The notes beneath the pieces were generated by a model that saw nothing but the letters and a program-made list of their open reading frames with translations, was not told the DNA's origin and ran no database searches. Both the position numbers and the translations under genes were made by a program. Below are positions 1 to 8,751 of a DNA stretch of 64,000 nucleotides, piece after piece (the first letter of the stretch is position 1; each line of letters begins with the position of its first letter). The stretch is from Microcoleus vaginatus WJT46-NPBG5 (lineage in GTDB: Bacteria; Cyanobacteriota; Cyanobacteriia; Cyanobacteriales; Oscillatoriaceae): NCBI GenBank assembly GCA_019359355.1, contig JAHHHM010000025.1, forward strand, positions 1 through 64,000, in the 5' to 3' direction.

Positions 1-42
1 GGTTTGGCAGAAATCATCGACGCTACAGAACAGTTCTTCTAG
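1..42 (+). CDS. C-terminal end of an unidentified protein (partial)
   Basis: From base 1 one frame reads GLAEIIDATEQFF and then meets TAG at 40-42. The composition looks like a helical protein tail. The start lies outside the window and 13 residues are too few to name a family. The next feature is the insertion element about 150 bases downstream, and the spacer between them shows no further gene. Confidence 0.3.
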   Translation, partial: GLAEIIDATEQFF

Positions 43-194
43 ACTAAACATAGGGCAAGCAGAGGGATGAGAATTCAGCACTTTCAGCCTATCTGTTTTG
101 CCCCTCCCTTATCCCGAACTCACGTTAGCTTAGGCAATTTATTTTACATTTATTTGGAAGACATCTAATTATTTTGTTACCGACTCAAAAAGAC

Positions 195-208
195 CTGGGG
201 GGGTGACA
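195..208 (+). repeat. Left terminal inverted repeat of the IS
   Basis: CTGGGGGGGTGACA, the exact reverse complement of 1454-1467. It lies 8 bases beyond the transposase stop at 216. Confidence 0.8.
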
Positions 209-215
209 AAGAGGG

Positions 216-1359
216 CTAGCAAATAGACTGTATCAGGGTTTTCGCCCGCATACCCTCTTGATAAAAGCGGCGTTTATTTCGAGATAACTTCATTAACTCT
301 TGAACTGATTCATCATATTGTTCGAGATAATTAACCCACTGCTCTCCATCTAGGCCAACGCCAAATATCGTACGTCTGCGATACTTTCTTTGGGATTCTT
401 TTGGGCGAGATACATATTTTTGTACTTGCTTTTTCTGGATGTTATTTTCTTGAATTATAGCGCCACTGTAGGCAAGCGTCATTAACAAAATCATCTTAAG
501 GAGTCGGTCTCCTTTTAATCCAGTTCCTTTTAAATTATAGCCGCCTGTTTTGCAATCACGAAACATTTCTTCAATTCCCATTCGCTGTTTATAAGCCTTA
601 ATTGCTGCTGACAATGATCCTAAATCTGTGAGGATAAACCAAGCTTCATCAACGCTCCATCCCTGAAAGTTTCGTTTCCACTTACAAGCCACATCAAACC
701 CGGTCATCGGCTGAGTTTTTCTGACTCTTATTCCTTGAAAGTATAAAGAGGTTCCGGGAACTATTCCTAATTCATCTAAACGTTTTCAATTTGAATGTTC
801 TGTTTCAAGACAATGATTCTTTTTCAGCCTCAAACAAAAAGACACCCCCTTTTCTCTGAGCCAGTTTCCGCTCGTCTACAGAACAAAATTCCCGGTCTCC
901 TAAAACGATAACTTTATATTCTTTCAATAACGGGAAAACTTGTTGGAGAGCTGCGGTTTGTTCTGTGAAATTACTGTTTCCCAATTTAGGCAGCAAATTC
1001 CAGTAGAATGGAATCGCTCTTTTCTGCCAGAGCAGGCTGACCATCAACAGATTAATGTTTCCCCATTGACTGCGATCGATTGCTAGTGACAAACTTTGAC
1101 CAACTGGGCAATAAGTTGTCAACCAATAAGTTATTAATGGCAACCAAATTAGCTGGAGCGTTAATTGCGGTAAATCTAGAAATCTTTGTAATTTGCGACG
1201 CCGACTGTCAGTTGTAATTGGGTAGGGAAATACCCGTGCGAGGCGTTCTAATCTTACTTGTTTCTCTGATTGTATTAAGTTCAACAAGATTGTCAGAAAA
1301 ATTAACTGAGGCGGCGTCAGCTGTTTTTGTAAGTGAGTTTGATAGAATGTTGGTAACAT
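216..1359 (-). pseudogene. IS4-family DDE transposase, broken by a frameshift and a stop
   Basis: Read on the minus strand, the N-terminal half (1359 down to about 845) carries the first two acidic positions, in LSLAIDRSQW and VIVLGDREF. The C-terminal half (down to 216) carries the IS4-family Y(2)R(3)E(6)K signature, in YKQRMGIEEMFRDCK. The halves are in different frames. The break is in a run of five G (minus strand, 845-849): removing one G restores GVSFCLRLKKN and leads into the C-terminal frame. That joined frame is also cut by an in-frame TGA at 786-788, after which it resumes KRLDELGIVPGTS. Two independent lesions make this a real pseudogene rather than a programmed frameshift. The joined length of about 380 residues is normal for the family. 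Confidence 0.85.
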
Positions 1360-1453
1360 TTGTTTGGGATAGGTCAGCGTCTAACAATCTCGCTGCCTAT
1401 CTTTTTTAGCAGAAGTGGGCTAAATTTTGACGGCATAAGGGTTTCAGGTCGGT

Positions 1454-1467
1454 TGTCACCCCCCCAG
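1454..1467 (-). repeat. Right terminal inverted repeat of the IS
   Basis: TGTCACCCCCCCAG on the plus strand, exact partner of 195-208. It lies about 95 bases upstream of the transposase start, a normal distance for an IS promoter end. Confidence 0.8.
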
Positions 1468-1532
1468 CAAAAATACAACACTTTTCTACTCAGAACAATC
1501 CGCCCTAGCAGCCAACAACTCAACTTTAAAAC

Positions 1533-4094
1533 TTAGCCCTTCTTCCACGCCGGCAGCTTAACAGGAATTTCGATAATAAATTCCGCACCGCGATCCGGTT
1601 CCGAAACACATCCCAACTGACCACTATGTTTTTCTACAATAATTTGATAGCTAATTGACAACCCTAAACCCGTTCCTTTTCCTGGGGGTTTTGTCGTAAA
1701 AAACGGGTCAAACAACCGGCTGCGGATTTCCTCTGTCATACCTGGGCCATTATCCGCAATACTAACACGCACAAAGTATTGAGAATCCAACATTGAATTT
1801 TTATCTTCTTTTTTTGCGATCCATGATGCACTCTCAATCAGCTTAGTGCGGATCGTAATCACGCGGGGTGCCGGCTGATTTTCCAGTGCGTCTAAACAAT
1901 TGCTGAGGATATTCATAAATACTTGGTTTAGCTGCCCTGGATAGCACTCCACCGGCGGCAAAACCCCATAATCTTTAACGATTTGAATGCTGGGGTGTTC
2001 TGGCGCTGCTTTCAAACGATGTTGCAAAATCAGCAGCGTGCTATCAATTCCCTCGTGAAGATCAACCCGCTTTTTCTCCGATTGATCTAAACGGGAGAAG
2101 TTCCGCAAGCTTAGAACAATTTGACGAATGCGATCCGCCCCTACGTGCATCGAAGATAAAATTTTCGGTAAATCTTCCTGCAAAAATTCTAACTCAATTT
2201 CTCCAGCGGCTTCCGTAATTTCAGCAACCGGCTTAGGATAATTTTTAGCATAAAGTTCCAGTAAATACAGTAAGTTTTTCACATGATCTCGTGCCGGACT
2301 GACATTCGCGTAGATAAAATTAACCGGATTATTAATTTCGTGAGCAACTCCTGCCACCAATTGCCCCAGACTCACCATCTTTTCACTTTGCACTAGCTGA
2401 GTTTGTGCTTGCTGAAGATTTTTAAGCGCTTGTTCTAAAGCAAGATTTTGCTTAGCCAATTGCTGGCGCTGGCGAGTTTCTTGCTCTCTGATTTGCGCTT
2501 GAAACAAAGCAATGCTCACCTGATCTGCCAATTGTTGTAAAAGTTCAATTTCAAAGCTCGTCCATTGCCGCGTCTCCCCGCATTGATGAGCGATTAGCAA
2601 TCCCCACAACCGAGAATTAAGTCTCGCGCCATTAGAATTAACAACCTTTTCTTCATTTTTGGTGTTTAATTCTTCATTAACCAAAATAGGAACCACTAAA
2701 TTAGCTTTGACTTCAACTCTTTGTAGCAAATCAATATGGCATTGTAGCAGATCCGAGTTTTCCAAATCAGCAATCGCTCTTACCCGACCGGCAGCATACA
2801 ACTGTAAATACTTTTCTCCAAAACAAGGGTCTGAGATATTCTGTCCTAAAATCGCTTGAAAACCCGAACGCACGGCCTCTGTAACAACTGTTCCAGAGTT
2901 ATCGGGTAAAAGCCGGTAAATTAAAACCCGATCCGTTTCCAGCAGATTTAGCACTTCTGTAACCGTAGTTTGAAGAATTTCTTCTAGCTGAAGAGACTGA
3001 CGTATTTTGAGAGTAATTTCTGCTAGCAATTGCGCTCGTTGATGCTGCTTGATAAGGTCATTTTCAGCTTGTTTGCGCTCAGTAATATCTTCAAAGATTG
3101 CCAAGAGATATTGCGGAATGCCGGCATCATCAAGAATGGGAACTTTCTTTGTATGCAGCAACTTGACCCCTTGGTGGGGAGTATGAACCGGCTCGACGGG
3201 TATATCTACCAATTGGCCATTAGCTAACACTTCTCGGTCTCTTGATATAAAGAAGTCAGCTTGATCTTTTGAGAAAAAATCATAATCATTTTTGCCGATT
3301 GCTTCAGCTTTAGAATACCCGAATAATTTTTCACAGGCTTGATTCCAGCCGGTAAGCCGCAAAAATTCCGCTTCTTTAATTAATACACAATCCGGCAAAT
3401 TATCTATCACAGAATTAAGAAAAACTTGAGTTTTTTGCAATTCAGTTTCGCTATGCAGACGTTCACTAATATCACTAAAACTGCAAATTACCCGCTCAAC
3501 TTCGCCATTGGCGGCAAGCAGAGGATTCGCATTTACTTGCAACCAAATCATTGAAGTATCAGCCGTCGAAAATGCCCGATTAAAATCGGCCTTCTGTTGC
3601 TTTTTACACTCCTGTTTTAATACCTTGTTTCTCTGAATGCCTAGAACAACATTCCGCATCGGCACTTTCGTGATCAGTGCTTGCCGCACAGGTTGCAACT
3701 CGCTGGCAAACGGGGTGCCGTCTTTCTGAAACACTTGCCAGCCGCTATCAAAAGGAATTTGGCTGCGTAATTCGCCTTGGCTTAAACCCAGTAACTCTGC
3801 TGCCGCTAAATTAGCGAACTGCACCTCTAATTGCGGACTGAGGAGTAACACCCCAACTTGCATTTCATTCACAAATGTCTGCAGCAGAAACAGTGCTTGT
3901 TGCTGAGTTGACAAATGCCGGTTGAGTTGGGACGTTAAAAGAGTTACAACTAGAACTATTATTACAATGATGCAAACTGTCGCCCCTAGGAATACGGAAT
4001 TAGCCGGCAAGGCAACTAAGCTAGGATCATAAGTGCTGAGCAAGATTTCGCCGGCATGGCTTATTGGAGTCAATTTAAGGCTGATGGAAATCAC
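1533..4094 (-). CDS. Membrane sensor histidine kinase, PAS-PAS-GAF-HisKA-HATPase, possible cyanobacteriochrome
   Basis: An 853-residue kinase. One hydrophobic segment lies at about residues 34-56. PAS-like segments cover about 70-210 and 220-340, then a GAF domain (about 355-535), a short coiled coil, a HisKA box with phospho-acceptor H585 in [12 protein letters not shown], and an HATPase domain with ADNGPGM and [10 protein letters not shown]. The GAF domain has D-P-C424-F and, 28 residues later, C452-H453 followed by VKANLVVPI. These are the two cysteine motifs of DXCF-type cyanobacteriochromes, so covalent bilin binding is possible; this is inference from motifs, since some cyanobacterial GAF domains resemble this without a demonstrated chromophore. 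No receiver domain or response regulator lies next to it, so its partner must be elsewhere. Confidence 0.9.
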   Translation of the reverse strand: MISISLKLTPISHAGEILLSTYDPSLVALPANSVFLGATVCIIVIIVLVVTLLTSQLNRHLSTQQQALFLLQTFVNEMQVGVLLLSPQLEVQFANLAAAELLGLSQGELRSQIPFDSGWQVFQKDGTPFASELQPVRQALITKVPMRNVVLGIQRNKVLKQECKKQQKADFNRAFSTADTSMIWLQVNANPLLAANGEVERVICSFSDISERLHSETELQKTQVFLNSVIDNLPDCVLIKEAEFLRLTGWNQACEKLFGYSKAEAIGKNDYDFFSKDQADFFISRDREVLANGQLVDIPVEPVHTPHQGVKLLHTKKVPILDDAGIPQYLLAIFEDITERKQAENDLIKQHQRAQLLAEITLKIRQSLQLEEILQTTVTEVLNLLETDRVLIYRLLPDNSGTVVTEAVRSGFQAILGQNISDPCFGEKYLQLYAAGRVRAIADLENSDLLQCHIDLLQRVEVKANLVVPILVNEELNTKNEEKVVNSNGARLNSRLWGLLIAHQCGETRQWTSFEIELLQQLADQVSIALFQAQIREQETRQRQQLAKQNLALEQALKNLQQAQTQLVQSEKMVSLGQLVAGVAHEINNPVNFIYANVSPARDHVKNLLYLLELYAKNYPKPVAEITEAAGEIELEFLQEDLPKILSSMHVGADRIRQIVLSLRNFSRLDQSEKKRVDLHEGIDSTLLILQHRLKAAPEHPSIQIVKDYGVLPPVECYPGQLNQVFMNILSNCLDALENQPAPRVITIRTKLIESASWIAKKEDKNSMLDSQYFVRVSIADNGPGMTEEIRSRLFDPFFTTKPPGKGTGLGLSISYQIIVEKHSGQLGCVSEPDRGAEFIIEIPVKLPAWKKG

Positions 4095-5426
4095 AGTTCA
4101 ACTCTATCCTTACTGAGACGTCAGAGTTTGAAAAATTTAAACCTAACCGCAGCCAATTAGTAAATTATGATAGCGGCAGCGGCTTAAATTGATTGCGGAT
4201 AATGGCAGTAAGCAGCACCGGCAAACTATAAATTGCAACCCTTAAAATTTTATTGTTTCAACAGTCGTGCAACTTCTTGCTAAACTTTCAGACAGCCAAA
4301 TTTTGAAAAACTCAAACTCCTTGAAGTTAAAAAGACCTTAAAAAAAGCCTTGACAAATAACACCCTAACTTAATCAAATGTGATTCAGCGCCTCTACCCT
4401 GCCGGCTGCAAAAAATATCATGTATGAAACCAAGGGTAGAGAGAGCAAAAGTTTGAACTGCTAAGGCTGCTTCTGGAGTATACACACCCTTATTTAAGAA
4501 ATCTGAATTTGAGTTTTTTATAGCATAGCTTAGAAATTCCGACATTGGGATTCAAAGCTAATTCGCGCTGCGACAGATGAGAAGTGCAATCAGCACCAAC
4601 TGACGATGATTTAGCGGCTAGGCAGTGAACTTTTGCAGCGATTCCAAGCAAATTAAAGGTTGACTGAGTTTTTTGTACAAAGGATGTAGGAACACTATTT
4701 TTTACTCAGAAAAACTCGTAAAGTCAGGATGATATGAGCCAAGTAGCAGCAAAATGCCAAAGCTTGCTTCACCGACTTCTCACCGGCCAGCATTTGAGAA
4801 ACGCCAATTCTTCCCCTCACTCCTCGCTAAAAAATGATGAAGATGGCATTTTTTGAGAAATGAAACGTCCCGGAATGCAGCGAAAATAATAATCATAATA
4901 ACCGAAAGATCCAGATTCTACAAAATCAACTATTAACTGAATTGATATCCCCTGCGTAACAAATGAGAAGCTGCTTTAATGTTCACTTTTTCCCAAAATT
5001 GGCAAGCGTTGAACGAAAAAACCTGTTCACTCCAGCAAAAATTCTCAAATAATTTAAAAGGCGGGACTTCACGCCAAACAGTTAACAGAAGAAAAAGCCA
5101 GCATTTAGGCGAGCTGAGCGGGAAAAGAAGTGGATTGCTTTTTTCCACAGTACAGGCCGGCTATAAAAATAATAGGCTTTTATTGACAAAATAACAATTG
5201 AGTGTTAAAAAAAATTCTAATCCCTTAAGTCTTGAAGCTTAAATTCCCGCAGCTCGCACAGGATAGATTTCACCGGCATCGAAATTCTGGGAAATAAAGG
5301 CAGTAGGACAGATAAAATTGCGGTTTGTTATTACTTGTTGAAGAACGAGGTCGTTGCAGCCCGAATTGCCGAATATTTGACTAAAGTAGAGTTATGTCCT
5401 GTATCGCCGTCAGATAGGGAAAATCT
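4095..5426. other. 1.3-kb gene-poor spacer
   Basis: This lies between the sensor kinase (minus) and the HtrA-type protease (plus). Short open frames exist on both strands but none has convincing family similarity, a clear ribosome site and steady codon use together. The best is 72 codons on the minus strand at 4327-4545 with a GVYTPEAAL stretch, possibly the relic of a lost gene. I see no RNA gene, no long repeat and no clear terminator. Confidence 0.5.
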
Positions 5427-6638
5427 ATGACTTCATTCTTAAAGCAGTTGAGCGTTTATGTCAGTTTGCTAGCCATCGGCGGCGGTGCGGGATTTTTAGG
5501 CAGTCGCTATCTGGAAGCGCAGAAAAACGCCAACAGCCCCCAAACCTTGCCGGTGGTGCTGCGAAAACCGGCACCAGCCCCCCTGCCGGCATCCAGATCA
5601 GCCTTAATTGCACGCGGAAACCCTAACTTTGTTGCCGAAGTTGCCCAAAAAGTCGGGCCGGCAGTCGTGCGGATCGACTCAGCCCGTAAAGTTGCCTCAC
5701 AAATTCCCCAAGCTTTAGATAATCCCCTCTTCCGGCAGTTTTTCGGTGAAGATGCCCCCATTCCGAAAGAACAGTTTGAGCGCGGTACGGGTTCTGGGTT
5801 CATTATCAGCAGCGACGGAGAGATGCTCACCAATGCCCACGTTGTTGCCGGCGCAGATGTTGTGGATGTCACACTCAAAGATGGGCGCACATTTAAAGGA
5901 AAAGTATTAGGCATCGATCCTCTCACAGATGTCGCTGTGGTGAAAATTGACGCCAAAGATTTACCCACCGTCCAACTCGGCAAATCTGAATCCCTCGTTC
6001 CCGGACAGTGGGCCATTGCCATTGGCAACCCCCTCGGCTTAGACAATACGGTTACCGTTGGCATTATCAGCGCCACAGATCGCTCTAGTTCTCAGGTGGG
6101 AATTCCTGATAAACGCGTTCGCTTCATTCAAACCGATGCTGCGATCAACCCCGGAAATTCAGGTGGCCCTTTATTAAACGACCAAGGGGAAGTGATTGGC
6201 ATCAATACTGCGATTCGGGCGAACGCTCAAGGTTTAGGTTTCTCGATCCCCATTGAAACCGCCAAACGCATTGCCACAGACTTAGCCACCAAAGGCCGTA
6301 CTGAACATCCCTTTTTGGGCATTAAAATGGTACAGCTCACCCCCGCGCGGCGAGAAGAAATCAACGAGCAAGCGAAAGGGAACTTCAAAATTACGCAGGA
6401 CAAGGGAGTGTTGATTTTAGGCGTTTTGAATGACTCGCCGGCACAGAAAGCCGGTTTGCGCGAGGGAGACATTATCCAAAAGATCGACGGCGCTGCCATT
6501 GAGACGACAGAAGAAGTACAAGATCGCGTCGAAGCGAGTGGCGTTGGCAGCGAACTAAATTTGGAAATTAACCGCAACGGGAAGATCCAGCGGATTGAAG
6601 TGCGGCCCGATGCCTTTCCCCTCAAACAGCTAGAATAA
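5427..6638 (+). CDS. HtrA/Deg-family serine protease with PDZ domain
   Basis: A 403-residue trypsin-like Deg protease that degrades or refolds damaged proteins in the cell envelope or thylakoid lumen. An N-terminal hydrophobic segment (about 8-26) acts as signal or anchor. The catalytic triad is visible: H138 in TNAHVVAG, D168 in DPLTDVAVV and S245 in NPGNSGGPL. A single PDZ domain fills about 300-395, with GVLILGVLNDSPAQKAGLR. One PDZ domain and this length fit the cyanobacterial HtrA/HhoA/HhoB group; I cannot tell which of the three it is. The ATG at 5427 has AGGGA about 8 bases upstream. It is monocistronic, converging with the DUF760 gene. Confidence 0.95.
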   Translation: MTSFLKQLSVYVSLLAIGGGAGFLGSRYLEAQKNANSPQTLPVVLRKPAPAPLPASRSALIARGNPNFVAEVAQKVGPAVVRIDSARKVASQIPQALDNPLFRQFFGEDAPIPKEQFERGTGSGFIISSDGEMLTNAHVVAGADVVDVTLKDGRTFKGKVLGIDPLTDVAVVKIDAKDLPTVQLGKSESLVPGQWAIAIGNPLGLDNTVTVGIISATDRSSSQVGIPDKRVRFIQTDAAINPGNSGGPLLNDQGEVIGINTAIRANAQGLGFSIPIETAKRIATDLATKGRTEHPFLGIKMVQLTPARREEINEQAKGNFKITQDKGVLILGVLNDSPAQKAGLREGDIIQKIDGAAIETTEEVQDRVEASGVGSELNLEINRNGKIQRIEVRPDAFPLKQLE

Positions 6639-6698
6639 GTTGCCGAAAGCGCTAAATTTGCGCCGGCTCACTGGCAGTGAACCGCTGGGCGCTCAACA

Positions 6699-7061
6699 TT
6701 AATCGCGCTCGGATTCTCCACCGGCAGACGAATCGCGGTGCAGGGACATACAATCTTCTAGACTTTCATCTAGTTGCATTCGCTGTTCCATCTGCCGCAG
6801 AAAATAGCCGGTCATCATGGCTGAAGCCAGCAAGCCTGCTAAGTTTTCGCGGTTGGTGGTGATGTGAACGTCAAAATGATCGGAGGGAAGCAGTCCCACC
6901 AGTCCTTTGACGTTTTGAGAAATGATTTGCTTAATTTCGGGACTGGCGGACTTGGCCACACGGGCCAAAACCTCAGGGGGTTGGTGCTGGAGATATTTCA
7001 GCAGCGGGTTAGTTTCGCTGTCGTCAGTGTCGGATTCGTTAAAGTCAGGGTTAAACACCAT
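6699..7061 (-). CDS. DUF760 domain protein
   Basis: A 120-residue acidic soluble protein of the DUF760 family, found in cyanobacteria and plastids. The pattern is clear: NPLLKYLQHQPPEVLARVA at the start, then SPEIKQIISQNVKGLVG and finally LLASAMMTGYFLRQMEQRM. The molecular function is not known to me. There is no signal peptide or membrane segment. AGAGG lies a few bases before the ATG. It follows scpB on the same strand with a gap of about 134 bases, so the two may share a transcript. Confidence 0.85.
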   Translation of the reverse strand: MVFNPDFNESDTDDSETNPLLKYLQHQPPEVLARVAKSASPEIKQIISQNVKGLVGLLPSDHFDVHITTNRENLAGLLASAMMTGYFLRQMEQRMQLDESLEDCMSLHRDSSAGGESERD

Positions 7062-7195
7062 GTGGCCTCTAAATGTCTGCCTTTCTTATTATCTACTCTA
7101 GACCATTCTGATAAAATGACGCCTCTGCAAGCTTGGCATACTCCGCTGTTGTGGATGAAAATATCCAGCCTCAGTTAATGCTAAAGACAGATGTT

Positions 7196-7714
7196 TTATT
7201 CTTCTTCCAAGTTTTCCTCACCAGTGAGGGGGAATTTCAGTTCTAGCTGCTGGGGCAATTGATCAACTTGGAAATATTGATGAAACTTATCGGTTATCTG
7301 CAACCAATAAGACCGGCCATCGGTTTGCCGGCGTCTACGAACAAAACCCAGTTCCAAAAGTTCTTGAACGTGCTGATAAGCCCCAGATCCCCGCAGTTCA
7401 ACCAATTCAGTTTGCGTAATCGGCGCTTTGAGGGCGATCACCGCCAAAGTCCGCAGTGCGCCCAGCCCTAAATCTAAGGGAATAATCGTTTGCACTAACT
7501 CTTGGAAGGTGTCTCGTAGTTGCAGGCAATATCCAGCCGGCGTCTCAACCACTTCTAAGGCGCTGTCTCGGTGCGCGTAGTCGTTCATCAATTCAATCAA
7601 AGCGTCTTCCGCGTCGTCTTTCTCACAACCGGCATATTCAATAATTTCACCAAGGGAAAGGGGTTGACCCTTTAGGTAGAGAATGGCTTCTATTTTGGTT
7701 GCTAAACGATGCAT
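7196..7714 (-). CDS. scpB: Segregation and condensation protein B
   Basis: A 172-residue ScpB, the winged-helix kleisin-binding subunit of the SMC-ScpA-ScpB complex that condenses and segregates the chromosome. It starts MHRLATKIEAILYLKGQPLS, has the first winged helix to about residue 75, and carries the second with AVIALKAPITQTELVELRGSG and FVRRRRQTDGRSYWLQIT. The length is typical. The acidic tail GEENLEEE is unstructured. It sits between the ABC ATPase gene upstream and the DUF760 gene downstream, all on the minus strand. The scpA and smc genes are not in the window. Confidence 0.93.
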   Translation of the reverse strand: MHRLATKIEAILYLKGQPLSLGEIIEYAGCEKDDAEDALIELMNDYAHRDSALEVVETPAGYCLQLRDTFQELVQTIIPLDLGLGALRTLAVIALKAPITQTELVELRGSGAYQHVQELLELGFVRRRRQTDGRSYWLQITDKFHQYFQVDQLPQQLELKFPLTGEENLEEE

Positions 7715-7718
7715 TGAG

Positions 7719-7756
7719 GATTTTAGATTTTAGATTTTAGATTTTAAATTTTAGAT
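7719..7756. repeat. Tandem heptamer repeat (ATTTTAG)n
   Basis: About five copies of a 7-bp unit GATTTTA, the last ones imperfect, in the spacer between the ABC ATPase and scpB. An opposite-strand copy, AAAATCTAAAA, follows at 7770-7780, so the transcript could fold into an A/U hairpin. A looser cluster of the same words lies at about 15387-15418. Such short heptamer arrays are common in filamentous cyanobacteria. Confidence 0.7.
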
Positions 7757-7795
7757 GAGCGAATAATCGAAAATCTAAAATGGGTAGCCGCTTGG

Positions 7796-8647
7796 TTAGT
7801 CTAACTGGCGTCCTGTGAGTTCCACAAAAATATCTTCCAAGTTGGAGGGGCGCACCATCATGCCGGTTTTATCGCTTTGCTGCTCAAGGTGGGCATTCGC
7901 TTGTTCCAAGTTCGGGAAAAACAAATATTCCCAGCGATCCCCAATTTGTTTCATCACCAGTCCTTCGCCGTGTTTCTGCCGCAGTTGTTCCAAAGTGCCC
8001 AGTTCAATCAGCTTGCCGGCATCCATAATTCCGATGCGATCGCATAAATACTCTACCTCATCCATATAGTGAGTGGTTAGCAGCATCGTCATTCCCTGCT
8101 TATTCAAATCGCGGATAATTTCCCACAGCCGGCGGCGAGTTTGCGGATCGAGTCCGACGGTTGGCTCATCGAGAAATAAAATTTTCGGTTCATGCAACAA
8201 TGCTCTAGCAATTTGCAGCCGGCGCTTCATCCCTCCAGACAAGGTTTTCACCAAGTCATCCCGCCGATCTGCAAGTTCCACATATTCCAGCCACTGATTA
8301 ATTAATTTCTGCCGGCTAGGGTTGGGAATGTGGTGCAACCGCCCGTGAAATTCCATGTTCTCCCACACAGACAAATCGTTGTCCACACTAATTTGTTGCA
8401 ACACAACGCCAATCGACTGCTTAACTTGCGCTGCTTGCCGCGTCACATCATAACCGGCGACTTCTATTTGTCCACTGGTAGGGCGCGTCAGGGTGGTGAG
8501 CATCCGAATTGTTGTCGATTTGCCGGCTCCATTTGGGCCAAGCAAACCGAACATTTCGCCGCTTTCGAGGGTAAAAGAGAGTTCGTTAACGACGGGGACG
8601 TTGTTATAAACTTTGTGAACGTTCTGGAGCGAGACGGCAGCACCCAT
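7796..8647 (-). CDS. ABC transporter ATP-binding protein (ABC-2/DrrA type)
   Basis: A 283-residue ATPase that powers an ABC-2 type exporter. Walker A is GPNGAGKST, the signature is LSGGMKRRLQIARALLH, Walker B is ILFLDEPTVGLDPQTRRRLW, and the H-loop is TTHYMDE. The C-terminal segment PSNLEDIFVELTGRQL is typical of the DrrA/NodI-like subfamily. No permease gene is next to it, so its substrate cannot be deduced here. The gene is divergent from the FGGY kinase with about 100 bases between their starts. Confidence 0.92.
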   Translation of the reverse strand: MGAAVSLQNVHKVYNNVPVVNELSFTLESGEMFGLLGPNGAGKSTTIRMLTTLTRPTSGQIEVAGYDVTRQAAQVKQSIGVVLQQISVDNDLSVWENMEFHGRLHHIPNPSRQKLINQWLEYVELADRRDDLVKTLSGGMKRRLQIARALLHEPKILFLDEPTVGLDPQTRRRLWEIIRDLNKQGMTMLLTTHYMDEVEYLCDRIGIMDAGKLIELGTLEQLRQKHGEGLVMKQIGDRWEYLFFPNLEQANAHLEQQSDKTGMMVRPSNLEDIFVELTGRQLD

Positions 8648-8751
8648 AAATGTTTAATTGAAGATGAATCAACCGTTACGGTTCTGTAGGATTATCGGCA
8701 AAAGAGGTGCCGGCTCATATTATCAACCCTAATTTGTCAAAAAACACAGCG

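Larger units (their letters stand above)
195..1467 (-). mobile_element. Decayed IS4-family insertion sequence
   Basis: An element of about 1273 bp bounded by perfect 14-bp terminal inverted repeats: CTGGGGGGGTGACA at 195-208 and its exact complement at 1454-1467. It holds one transposase frame on the minus strand filling almost the whole element. Just outside the ends are CAAAAAGAC (186-194) and CAAAAATAC (1468-1476), a possible 9-bp target duplication with one mismatch. The transposase is broken, so the copy cannot move by itself, though intact ends could be used by a related transposase in trans. Confidence 0.8.

Noticed and set aside
4933-5194. Overlapping 71-codon frames on both strands
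   Set aside because: No family similarity, no good ribosome site, and each is the shadow of the other.
8707-8751. GTG start upstream of the FGGY kinase ATG
   Set aside because: It would add 15 unconserved residues before GIDFGTTGAR; the ATG at 8752 matches the family.
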